Source of the DNA: Luteibacter flocculans
GTDB taxonomy: Bacteria > Pseudomonadota > Gammaproteobacteria > Xanthomonadales > Rhodanobacteraceae
Direction: 5' to 3'
DNA: 64,000 nucleotides
Assembly: GCF_023612255.1 (NCBI RefSeq)
Contig: NZ_CP063231.1
Span: 3,020,001 to 3,084,000, forward strand
Within the stretch, counting starts at the first letter, position 1; each line of letters opens with the position of its first letter. Positions 44,354 through 53,539 of the stretch are shown here, piece after piece. The notes under the pieces are model-generated. The model was given only the letters and a program-made list of their open reading frames with translations, was not told the DNA's origin and searched no databases. The position numbers and the translations under genes were made by a program.

Positions 44354-47300
44354 TCATCGTGCCGCCTGCGCCGCTTCCAGCGCCCGGGCGAGCCGCTTCG
44401 CCGATACCGGTTCGGCCGTCTTCAATTCCTGCGCAAACAACGAGACACGCCACTCTTCGAGCAGCCAACGCAGCTCGCCCCAGATGCCGTCGTTCAATCC
44501 CGTGCCGCCTGCGTTGAGCAGAGCACGCCAGTACGGCAGCACTTGCAGCATACGCGACTGGTCGCGTGCCGGGTCCTGACGCAGCCTTTCGCCGCGCAGG
44601 CGCATGGCGCGGAGGTAGCGAGGGAAGTGGGTGAGACGATCCAGCGGGAGTTCGCGCAGGAAACCGGGCTGCACCAGCGCCGCCAGTTGTTCCCTGAGGT
44701 CGTCGTAGCTCGCCTTGGCAAAGCCCATCAACGGCGGCTCCATCCACGGTTTCAGTTCCGCCTGCGCCTCGATGATCGGCTCGGCCAGCTTGAGTCGGGC
44801 CATGGCCGCACCGAACAGCTCCCGCGCCAGCTCGGCGCGCAACGCCTCGAACGTCGACTGGGTACGCACCTGCAACGACCGGCGTGCCACCAGATCGGCG
44901 AAGCCCCCTTCGACCAGATCCTCGCGAAGGCCGTCGATGCTGCCCAGCGGCGCATATTTCAGCGAAAGCGGATTGGCGATGGGCAGTTGGCGCCGTGCCC
45001 GCTTGAACTCGGGCGACAGCGCCTGCCGCAGCAAGCGCTCGACGCCGCCGACGTGCGCCTCGGCCGCCTCGTCGGCGCGCTCGAAAACTCGCAGCGCCAC
45101 CGCTTCGCCGAGATCCACCAGCGCCGGATACGCCTGGAGGCCAGCGTCGGAACGCACGGCTTCCGGTATGGCGTCGAAATCCCACGCAACGATGCCCTCG
45201 CGCGTGAGTTCGACGTCCGTCTTGCGCGAGAACGCCTCGCGCGCCTTGCTTTCCCAACGTGTGCGAATCTGCGCCAGATCGCGGCCCTCGGCCACGCTGC
45301 GCCCGTCTTCGTCATGCACGCGATAGCGCATCAGCAGATGGGGCGGCAACTCCGCATCGGCGAACGCGTCCGCCCCCACGTCCACACCCGTGGTGCGCTT
45401 GAGGAAGGACGCGAGGGCCGCCCTCAGCGGCTCGTCGCGCGGCGCTTCCGCCTCGACGAAGGCGCGGGCGAAGTCCGGCGCCGGCACGAAATTGCGACGC
45501 AGCGCCTTGGGCAGCGTGCGGATCAACTCGGCGACCTTGTCGGCCAGCAGGCCGGTCACGAGCCAGTCGCCGCGCGCCGTCGGCAACGCGTTGAGGAACG
45601 CGAGCGGCACGTGCATGGTGACGCCGTCGGCGGGATCGCCCGGCACGAAGCGGTATTCGAGCCGGTAACGGTGCTGGCCAATCTCCAGCGAGGCGGGAAA
45701 CGCCTTCGGATCGAGGCCGGCACCGGTATCCATGACATCAGCCAGCGTCCAGCGCAAGGCCGCCTGTTCCGATGGCGAGGCCTTGCGGTACCACGCATCC
45801 AGCGCACGCGTATCGGCAACGCTCTCGGGCAGCTTGCCGTCGAAAAAGGCCGCTAGGTCTTCGTCCGAGCGCAACAGACCCGCGCGGCGCTGCTTCGCCT
45901 CGATGTCGTGGGCCTGCTCCAGAACGCGCGCGTTCGCGCGCACGAAATCGGCGCGACTGTCGAGGTCGGCGCGAACCAGCGCCTCGCGCACGAAGATCTG
46001 ATGAGCCAGTGCGGGATCCTGGCGGCGGAAGGTCACCGGGCGACGCTCGACCAGCACCAGCCCGAACAGCGTGACCTGTTCGTAGGCCACCACGGTGCCG
46101 CGCTTGCGCGACCAGTGCGCATCGCGCGCCGTCGATCGCACCAGATGGCCCGCCTGCGACTCGATCCAGGCCGGATCGACGCGCGCGCACATCATGGCCC
46201 ACACCTTGCCGCCGATATCGATGATCTGCGCGGCGAAGATCCAGGCCGGCGGCGACTTGGCCAGCGCCGAACCGGGAAACACCTGGAAGCGACGCTCGCG
46301 TGTGCCGCGATAGACGCCCTTCTCGTCCTTGTGGCCGACCTGCGTCGGCAGGCCGGCTAGCAGGCTGCGGTGGACGGCTTCGAAGAGCGCGTCGCCTTCG
46401 GGGCGCGCGGGCGTTGCCGCGCCCTCCGACCAGGCGAGATCGCGCATGACCAGCACCAGTTGCCGGTGCAGTTCACGCCACTCACGCATGCGCATGAAAC
46501 TCAGGAAATGCCGCGAGCACCAGTCGCGCAGCTTCGACGACGTGAGTTCCTCGGCGGCCTCCAGATAGGCCTTCCAGAGGTTCAGCACGCCGACGACATC
46601 GGACTTGGGGTCGGCGAACTGCGCGTGCGCAGCATCGGCCTGCCCACGGGCGTCGGGCGGCCGCTCGCGGGGGTCTTGAATACTGAGGAAGGCCACGACG
46701 GTGGTGAGTTCGGCGAGGCTGCCGAGCCGGCGCGCTTCCACCAGCATGCGCGCAAGCTGCACGTCGATGGGCAGCCGCGCCACGGTACGGCCGATCTCGG
46801 TCAGGCGGCGGTCTTCGCCGATCGCGCCGATCTCCGCCAGGCGCCGGTAACCGTCCGCGACGACGCGCGGATCGGGAGCTTCGAGGAACGGGAAATCCTC
46901 CACCTCGCCCAGATCCAGCGCGAGCATGCGCAGGATGACGTTCGCGAGCGAGGAACGCAGCAGTTCCGGGTCCGTGTATTCCGGACGCAGGACGAAGTCG
47001 GCTTCCTCGTACAGGCGATAGCAGATGCCGGGGCCCACGCGGCCGCAGCGGCCCTTGCGTTGGTTGGCAGCGGCTTGCGAGATGGGTTCGACATGCAACC
47101 GCTCGAGCTGGCCACGCTGGCTGTAGCGTTTGACGCGTGCCGTGCCCGAGTCCACCACGTAACGGATGCGCGGCACGGTCAGCGAGGTTTCCGCCACGTT
47201 CGTGGCGAGCACGATGCGACGCTTCGGACCCGGCCGGAACACGCGGTCCTGTTCGTTGGCCGACAGCCGCGCGTAGAGCGCCAGCACCTCGGTTTCCCGG

Positions 47301-48250
47301 TACTGCCTTCGCGACAGCAGCAGGTGCGCGTCGCGGATCTCGCGCTCGCCAGGCAGGAAGACCAGCACGTCGCCGCGCGGGTCCTCCCGGGTGATCTCGT
47401 CCATGGCGTCGGCGATCTGCTGGGCAAGATTGCCCTCGACCCGCTCGCCGGGCGGCCGGTAGCGGACCTCGACGGGATAGGTGCGTCCCTCGACCGCCAC
47501 GACGGGGGCGCCACCGAAATGCTCGGCAAAGCGCTCGGTATCGATGGTGGCCGACGTGACGATGATCTTCAGCTCGGGCCGACGCACGGCGAGGCGCTTC
47601 AGATACCCCAGCAGGAAATCGATGTTGAGGCTGCGCTCGTGGGCCTCGTCGATGATGATCGTGTCGTAGGCGGACAGCCAGGGATCGGACTGCGTTTCGG
47701 CAAGCAGGATACCGTCGGTCATGAACTTGACCAGCGCCTGGTCGGACACCTTCTCGGTGAAGCGGACCTGGAAGCCCACCTTGTCGCCCAGCGGCGTGCC
47801 GAGTTCCTCCGCCACACGAGTCGCCACCGAGCGTGCGGCGAGCCGGCGGGGCTGGGTGCAGCCGATCATGCCCGCCTCGCCACGCCCGGCGGCAAGGCAG
47901 AGCTTGGGGAGCTGGGTAGTCTTGCCCGACCCGGTTTCGCCCGCGATCACCACGACCTGGTGCTTGCGGATCAGCTCGACGATGTCGTCGGCACGGGCGG
48001 CGATGGGCAGCGAGGCATCGACCGCGATGGCAGGCTTGGACGCGGCGCGGGCCGCGCGGCGCGCGGCCGAGACGGCGATATCGGCCTCCAGCGCCTGCAG
48101 CTTGCCGCTGTCCGGCTTGCGCGACAGCGCGCGCCAGCGGCCCAGGAGCCGGCCGAAGTCGCGGCTGGCGACCCTGTCGAGCGCGTCGCGCAGCTGGCGC
48201 AGGCGCGGATCGGGGGAGGAAGATCGGGCGGGGCTTGTGGAGGTACTCAT
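44354..48250 (-). CDS. hrpA: ATP-dependent RNA helicase HrpA
   Basis: 1298 residues, normal for HrpA. DEAH-box motifs: GETGSGKTTQLPKLCLA, TQPRRLAARSVA, IIIDEAHERSLNIDFLLGYL, SATI, and motif VI QRKGRCGRVGPGICYRL. HA2 and OB-fold domains follow, then the long HrpA-specific C-terminal half. It unwinds RNA and resolves stalled or collided ribosomes in E. coli, which makes its operon with relA functionally apt. Confidence 0.95.
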   Translation of the reverse strand: MSTSTSPARSSSPDPRLRQLRDALDRVASRDFGRLLGRWRALSRKPDSGKLQALEADIAVSAARRAARAASKPAIAVDASLPIAARADDIVELIRKHQVVVIAGETGSGKTTQLPKLCLAAGRGEAGMIGCTQPRRLAARSVATRVAEELGTPLGDKVGFQVRFTEKVSDQALVKFMTDGILLAETQSDPWLSAYDTIIIDEAHERSLNIDFLLGYLKRLAVRRPELKIIVTSATIDTERFAEHFGGAPVVAVEGRTYPVEVRYRPPGERVEGNLAQQIADAMDEITREDPRGDVLVFLPGEREIRDAHLLLSRRQYRETEVLALYARLSANEQDRVFRPGPKRRIVLATNVAETSLTVPRIRYVVDSGTARVKRYSQRGQLERLHVEPISQAAANQRKGRCGRVGPGICYRLYEEADFVLRPEYTDPELLRSSLANVILRMLALDLGEVEDFPFLEAPDPRVVADGYRRLAEIGAIGEDRRLTEIGRTVARLPIDVQLARMLVEARRLGSLAELTTVVAFLSIQDPRERPPDARGQADAAHAQFADPKSDVVGVLNLWKAYLEAAEELTSSKLRDWCSRHFLSFMRMREWRELHRQLVLVMRDLAWSEGAATPARPEGDALFEAVHRSLLAGLPTQVGHKDEKGVYRGTRERRFQVFPGSALAKSPPAWIFAAQIIDIGGKVWAMMCARVDPAWIESQAGHLVRSTARDAHWSRKRGTVVAYEQVTLFGLVLVERRPVTFRRQDPALAHQIFVREALVRADLDSRADFVRANARVLEQAHDIEAKQRRAGLLRSDEDLAAFFDGKLPESVADTRALDAWYRKASPSEQAALRWTLADVMDTGAGLDPKAFPASLEIGQHRYRLEYRFVPGDPADGVTMHVPLAFLNALPTARGDWLVTGLLADKVAELIRTLPKALRRNFVPAPDFARAFVEAEAPRDEPLRAALASFLKRTTGVDVGADAFADAELPPHLLMRYRVHDEDGRSVAEGRDLAQIRTRWESKAREAFSRKTDVELTREGIVAWDFDAIPEAVRSDAGLQAYPALVDLGEAVALRVFERADEAAEAHVGGVERLLRQALSPEFKRARRQLPIANPLSLKYAPLGSIDGLREDLVEGGFADLVARRSLQVRTQSTFEALRAELARELFGAAMARLKLAEPIIEAQAELKPWMEPPLMGFAKASYDDLREQLAALVQPGFLRELPLDRLTHFPRYLRAMRLRGERLRQDPARDQSRMLQVLPYWRALLNAGGTGLNDGIWGELRWLLEEWRVSLFAQELKTAEPVSAKRLARALEAAQAAR

Positions 48251-48371
48251 GGGAACGCCAATAATAGCGTGCGCCTATCAACGGCATTGGAACGTTTCAT
48301 TTCCTCTCGCCGTCTCCGTTCGTTAGCATTTTCGCTGTAAAGATCCGAGAAAATCCAAGGAGAATCGCAAC

Positions 48372-48839
48372 ATGGCCATCGATATCGGCATTGCCAAGAA
48401 GGACCGCGAGGCGGTCGCCAAGCATCTTTCCAAGCTGCTGGCTGACACCTATTCCCTGTATCTGAAGACCCACAACTTCCACTGGAACGTGACCGGGCCA
48501 CAGTTCAACAGCCTGCATGCCATGTTCGAGACCCAGTACAACGCGCTGTGGCTGGCCGCAGACGAGGTGGCCGAGCGCATCCGCATCCTCGACGTGTTCG
48601 CACCGGGCTCCTACAGCCAGTTCGGCAAGCTGACCTCGATCAAGGAAGAGACCGGCGTACCCGACTGGAAAGATATGGTTGCCCAACTGGTGGAAGGCCA
48701 CGAGATCGCCGCCGCTACCTCACGCGACACGATCAAGGCCGCCGACGCCGCCGGCGACGAGGGCACGGCCGACATGGTCACCGGTCGCCTGAAAGACCAC
48801 GAGAAGACCGCATGGATGCTTCGCTCGCTGCTGAAATAA
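48372..48839 (+). CDS. dps: Dps-family DNA-binding ferritin
   Basis: 155 residues. Ferroxidase ligands in [20 protein letters not shown] and [20 protein letters not shown]. It stores iron using peroxide and protects DNA in stationary phase. The N-terminal tail has Lys residues ([13 protein letters not shown]) but is short. Strong ribosome site (AAGGAGAA). No OxyR or sigma-S site could be assigned in the 120-base upstream gap. Confidence 0.94.
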   Translation: MAIDIGIAKKDREAVAKHLSKLLADTYSLYLKTHNFHWNVTGPQFNSLHAMFETQYNALWLAADEVAERIRILDVFAPGSYSQFGKLTSIKEETGVPDWKDMVAQLVEGHEIAAATSRDTIKAADAAGDEGTADMVTGRLKDHEKTAWMLRSLLK

Positions 48840-49021
48840 GCGCACATCCGACGCGCGTGCGCCCCGTTTCCCTGGGGCGCACGCCACCCTTCGGTCAGAC
48901 CGACGCTGAGTTCAGCCTGACCGGACAGCCCGCTGCGCGTTGAGCCGTCACGCCCCGTTCGTTAAGCTCCCCCGGTTACCTCATTGATGTCATTCGGGGG
49001 CCGACCGGTCCGGGGATTGTT

Positions 49022-51622
49022 TTGAGCGCTGCCACGACGACCGAACGAAGCCATCCGATCCTTGCCGCGCTGATCCTCGCGATCCTCGTGGCGGCCCTGA
49101 ATGTGGGCCTCTGGCTGGTAGCCAACCTGCCCAACGGACCGGACGACTGGCACGGCCCGATACCGGGTTTCGCCTTCACGGCCTACCAGCGCTACCAGAA
49201 TCCGATGAAGGGCGACGTTTCGACCGACCCCGAAATCGACAGCGACCTGCGCCTCATCAAGCGCTACTCGCCGCGCATCCGCACCTACTCCATGCTGGAA
49301 AACCCCCAGGTCGTGCGCCTGGCGGACAAGGAAGGCCTGGACGTCATGGCCGGCGCGCAGATCGATACCCGCCTCGAGAACAACGAGCGCGAGATCGAGG
49401 CGCTGATCGCCCAGGCCCACCGCTATCCGAAGACCATCAGTCGCGTGATCGTGGGTAACGAGGTGCTGTTCCGCGGCGACCTGAAGCCCGAGCAGGTCAT
49501 GTCCTACCTCGACCGCGTGCGCGCCGCCGTGCAGCAGCCGGTCTCGGTGGCCGAGCCGTTCCACGTCTGGGTGCAGAATCCCGAACTCGCCGACCACGTG
49601 GATTTCATCACGGTCCACCTGTTCCCCTACTGGAACGGCATCGAGGCGAAGGCGGGCGTCAACGATTCGGTCGAGAGCTACAAGGCGCTGCGCGCCGAAT
49701 TCCCCGGCAAGCACATCACCATCGGCGAAATCGGCTGGCCGTCCAACGGCGACCGCTACAAGTACGCCTATCCCAGCGTCTCCAACGAAGCGATCTTCCT
49801 GCGCACGTTCTTCAACCAGGCCAAGGCCAACGGCATCGACGACTATTACGTCCTCGAAGCCATCGATCAGCCGTGGAAGGAAAACCTGGGCGAGGGCCGC
49901 ACTGGCGCCTACTGGGGCATGTTCAACGCGGACCGCCAGTTGAAGTTCCCCTTCACGGGCCCGGTGACCGAGGACGTGGGCTGGCCGTGGAAGGCCTTCG
50001 CCGCCTCCCTGCTCGCGTTCTTCCCGATGCTTTGGTTCGGCATCCGTTTCAACCGCTTCAAGCTCGCCGGCCGCCTGTTTTTCATGGCGCTGATCCAGCT
50101 TGCCTGTGGCCTGATCGTCTGGTCGGCGACGCTACCGTTCAATTTCTACCTGAGCCCGTTCGACTGGGCGATGCTGATCCTGCTGTTCCCGGCGCAGATC
50201 GCCATTCTCGGCATCCTGCTCATCAATGGCTTCGAATTCACCGAAGTGCTCTGGCGACGCGGCTGGGTGCGCCACGCCGGCATGCTTCCGGCCGATCCGG
50301 TGGAGAAGCAGCCGTTCGTGTCCATCCACCTCGCCTGCCACAACGAGCCGCCGGAAATGGTCCAGATCACGCTGGACTCGCTGGCCGCGCTGGACTACGA
50401 GAACTTCGAAGTCCTGGTCCTGGACAACAACACCAAGGACCCAGCGGTATGGAAGCCGGTGGAGGAATACTGCAAGCAACTGGGTCCGAAGTTCCGCTTC
50501 TTCCATCTCGAACCCTGGCCGGGCTACAAGGCCGGTGCACTGAACTTCGGCCTCACCGCCACTGACGAACGCGCGGAAGTGGTGGCGGTGATCGACGCCG
50601 ACTACGTGGTGCGCGCGGACTGGCTCTCGACGCTCACCGGCTATTTCCACGACGCCAAGGTGGCCGTGGTGCAGTGCCCGCAGGCCCACCGCGATTTCGA
50701 AAAGAACCGCTTCCGCCGCATGACGGCATGGGAATACGACGGCTTCTTCCGTATCGGCATGCACCATCGCAACGAGCGCAACGCCATCATCCAGCACGGC
50801 ACCATGACGATGGTCCGGCGTTCCGCGTTGGAAGGCACGGGCGGCTGGTCGGAGTGGACCATCTGCGAAGACGCGGAGCTTGGTCTGCGCCTCATGCACG
50901 CCGGCTACGAGCTCGTCTACGTCGACGAGTTGATGGGCAAGGGCCTCACGCCTGCGGACTTCAAGGCATACAAGAGCCAGCGCTATCGCTGGGCCTTCGG
51001 CGCCATGCAGATTCTCAAGGGCCGCTGGAGCTGGATGACGCGCAAGGGCCCGCTTTCGGCCGGCCAGCGCTTCCACTTCCTCACCGGCTGGTTCAGTTGG
51101 TTCGCCGACGCGCTGCACTTCGTCTTCACGATGATGGGCCTGCTTTGGACTGCCGGCATGATCTACGCGCCGGAATACTTCAACCTGCCGATGCAGTTGT
51201 TCCTGATCCCCGTCATCGGCTTCTTCTTTGCCAAGGCGATATTCGGCATCGTGCTCTATCGGGCGCGGGTCCCATGCGGTTGGTACGACACGCTCATGGC
51301 CTCCGTCGCCAGCATGGGCCTCTCGCACGCCATTGCGCGCGGCATTCTTCACGGCCTCACTCGCGAGAAGACCGCTTTCGTCGTCACGGCCAAGAGTCGC
51401 CGCATGGGTGGCAGCAGCTTTGCCGCTTTCGCGCCGGTACGTGAGGAAGGTCTCATGGCGATCGCCCTGCTCCTGGCGGTGATCGGCATGGCCTTGCACT
51501 ACGGCACGAACTACGTCGAAAGCGAACTGTGGATGTTCATCCTCGCTGCACAGTCCATACCGTACGTGTCTGCACTGGTGGGCGCGTGGATCGCTCATCG
51601 CGCGGGTGACGAGGCAGGCTGA
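49022..51622 (+). CDS. ndvB: NdvB-like beta-glucan synthase (GH17-GT2 fusion)
   Basis: 866 residues. N-terminal membrane segment (about 13-35). Periplasmic GH17 domain (about 40-310): acid/base Glu in VIVGNEVLFRGD, nucleophile Glu in ITIGEIGWPSNGD. Three membrane segments, then a family-2 glycosyltransferase (about 420-690): VSIHLACHNEPPEMVQITLD, DADYVV, WTICEDAELGLRLM and QRYRW. Four or more C-terminal membrane segments. The architecture and length match Pseudomonas NdvB, which makes periplasmic glucans; GH17 probably remodels the beta-glucan chain. The start is TTG at 49022; no better ATG or GTG in frame is available. Confidence 0.88.
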   Translation: MSAATTTERSHPILAALILAILVAALNVGLWLVANLPNGPDDWHGPIPGFAFTAYQRYQNPMKGDVSTDPEIDSDLRLIKRYSPRIRTYSMLENPQVVRLADKEGLDVMAGAQIDTRLENNEREIEALIAQAHRYPKTISRVIVGNEVLFRGDLKPEQVMSYLDRVRAAVQQPVSVAEPFHVWVQNPELADHVDFITVHLFPYWNGIEAKAGVNDSVESYKALRAEFPGKHITIGEIGWPSNGDRYKYAYPSVSNEAIFLRTFFNQAKANGIDDYYVLEAIDQPWKENLGEGRTGAYWGMFNADRQLKFPFTGPVTEDVGWPWKAFAASLLAFFPMLWFGIRFNRFKLAGRLFFMALIQLACGLIVWSATLPFNFYLSPFDWAMLILLFPAQIAILGILLINGFEFTEVLWRRGWVRHAGMLPADPVEKQPFVSIHLACHNEPPEMVQITLDSLAALDYENFEVLVLDNNTKDPAVWKPVEEYCKQLGPKFRFFHLEPWPGYKAGALNFGLTATDERAEVVAVIDADYVVRADWLSTLTGYFHDAKVAVVQCPQAHRDFEKNRFRRMTAWEYDGFFRIGMHHRNERNAIIQHGTMTMVRRSALEGTGGWSEWTICEDAELGLRLMHAGYELVYVDELMGKGLTPADFKAYKSQRYRWAFGAMQILKGRWSWMTRKGPLSAGQRFHFLTGWFSWFADALHFVFTMMGLLWTAGMIYAPEYFNLPMQLFLIPVIGFFFAKAIFGIVLYRARVPCGWYDTLMASVASMGLSHAIARGILHGLTREKTAFVVTAKSRRMGGSSFAAFAPVREEGLMAIALLLAVIGMALHYGTNYVESELWMFILAAQSIPYVSALVGAWIAHRAGDEAG

Positions 51623-51761
51623 GCGTTCGTTCACATTCGTGTATCGACCTGCCGCGCTACGCGCGGTAACTTACGGTTGATCTGACGTCGGGAGGCGATG
51701 GACGCCTCTCGCTGGCGGTCGCACCGCGCGGCCTTCGAATCACGACCGGAACGGGACGCTC

Positions 51762-53528
51762 ATGCGCCTAACCAGACGCCATGGACTGCTGCTTCTGCCG
51801 TGGTTCCTGCTTCCATCGATCTCCCACGCGGGGATCGTGCTTCATGTCGACGGCGTCGACGAAAACCTGACGAACGCCGTGCGGGCGAACGTGGAGCTGA
51901 GCCAATACGCGCAGCGCGACGTCACCGCCGCGCAGGTCCGTCGTCTCTACGAAAAGGCACCCGACGAGGTGCAGGCGGCATTACGGCCCTACGGCTATTA
52001 CGAAGCGACGGCCACCGGCGACCTCAAGCAGGTGGGTACGAACTGGGATGTCACGCTGCACGTGGTGCCCGGCACGCCGGTGAAGGTCACCGCCGTCCAG
52101 GTGAACATCGACGACGTCGCGGGAAAGGTTCCGGCCGTGCGTCGCGCGCTGCGTGGCGTCACCGGCCTGAAGGACCAGCAGCTCAATGACGGTGCCTACG
52201 ACGGCGCGCGCGACGCCGTCAGCGGCGCGCTGACCGCCACCGGCTTTCTCGACGCCAAGCTCACCGTGCACACGGTGGAAGTGAATCGCGCCGAGCACAG
52301 CGCGGCCGTCAAGCTGACCTGGGACGCCGGACCGCGCTATCGCTACGGGCAGATCCATTTCAAGAACTCGCAGTTTCGCGACGGTTTTCTGGATCGCTAC
52401 GTGCCGTTCAAGAGCGGCGACTATTTTAATCAGTCCCAGTTGCTCGAACTGCAGCAGGCCCTGAACGGCGCCGACTACTTCGCCGTCGTCAACGTCATAC
52501 CCGATACCGACGACGCCAAGGACGGCACGATCGACATCAACGTGGAACTGGCCCCGGCCAAGCGCACGATCTACACCGGCGGCCCGTTCTTCGGCACCGA
52601 TACCGGGGCCGGCCTGCGTGGCGGTATCGAAAAGCGCTGGATCAACGATCGCGGACACAAGTGGAAGAACGAGCTGGTGCTCGCACAGCGCCTGAAGACG
52701 CTGTCAACGCTGTACCAGATTCCGATGCCCGGCCCCAACCAGCGCAGCTTCAACTTCGGCGCCAATTTCCGCGACGCGGACACGGTGACCTCGAAGTCGC
52801 GCACCCTGCAACTGGTCGCGAACGAAACGCGCCTCTGGCACGGCTGGCAGCGGACCATCGGCATCAATGCGCTCTCCGGCACATTCACTGTCGGCAAGCG
52901 CGGTGGCGAGGGCGACAACGCCGAAGGTCTCGAGCGCGGCCGCAGCACGCTGCTCTACCCCGAGGTGAGCCTGAGCCGCAAGAAGGGCGACAATCCCACC
53001 TTCGTCCGCAGTGGTTGGTCCATCACGGTCACCGGCCGCAGCACCGCGGGTCCTCTGCTCTCGGACGCGAGCTTCTCGCAGCTCATCGGCGACGTGAAAT
53101 GGATCCGCTCGTTCTGGGGTAACAACCGCCTCATCCTGCGCGGCAGTGCCGGCAAGATCTGGACCAGCAATTTCAGCGCGTTGCCGCCACAACTGCGTTT
53201 CTTCGCCGGTGGCGACCGTTCGGTGCGTGGTTACGACTACGAGAGCATTGGTCCGCGCAATGTCTATGGGCGCGTGATCGGCGGCGAAGGCTTGCTGGTC
53301 GGCAGCACCGAGGTCGAACACTACTTCACTCGGAACTGGGGCATGGCCGCGTTCGTCGACGCCGGTAACGCCTTCACCGGCACCGATTACAGCCCTCGCG
53401 TCGGCGCGGGCCTGGGTGTGCGCTGGCTGTCCCCCGTGGGCATGATCCGCTTCGACGTCGCGGTACCGGTCGGCGACAAGAACGAACACGGCATCCATCT
53501 GCACGTCGTCATCGGGCCCGACCTGTGA
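51762..53528 (+). CDS. tamA: TamA, outer-membrane translocation and assembly factor
   Basis: 588 residues. Signal peptide (HGLLLLPWFLLPSISHA), three POTRA domains (to about 265; e.g. YGYYEATATGDLKQVGTNWD), then an Omp85 beta-barrel with the L6 loop FFAGGDRSVRGYDYESIGP. The protein ends in the typical aromatic/hydrophobic strand (HLHVVIGPDL). It works with TamB in outer-membrane protein assembly and lipid transport. Stop overlaps the region of the tamB start. Confidence 0.95.
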   Translation: MRLTRRHGLLLLPWFLLPSISHAGIVLHVDGVDENLTNAVRANVELSQYAQRDVTAAQVRRLYEKAPDEVQAALRPYGYYEATATGDLKQVGTNWDVTLHVVPGTPVKVTAVQVNIDDVAGKVPAVRRALRGVTGLKDQQLNDGAYDGARDAVSGALTATGFLDAKLTVHTVEVNRAEHSAAVKLTWDAGPRYRYGQIHFKNSQFRDGFLDRYVPFKSGDYFNQSQLLELQQALNGADYFAVVNVIPDTDDAKDGTIDINVELAPAKRTIYTGGPFFGTDTGAGLRGGIEKRWINDRGHKWKNELVLAQRLKTLSTLYQIPMPGPNQRSFNFGANFRDADTVTSKSRTLQLVANETRLWHGWQRTIGINALSGTFTVGKRGGEGDNAEGLERGRSTLLYPEVSLSRKKGDNPTFVRSGWSITVTGRSTAGPLLSDASFSQLIGDVKWIRSFWGNNRLILRGSAGKIWTSNFSALPPQLRFFAGGDRSVRGYDYESIGPRNVYGRVIGGEGLLVGSTEVEHYFTRNWGMAAFVDAGNAFTGTDYSPRVGAGLGVRWLSPVGMIRFDVAVPVGDKNEHGIHLHVVIGPDL

Positions 53529-53539
53529 GGAGCACCGGC

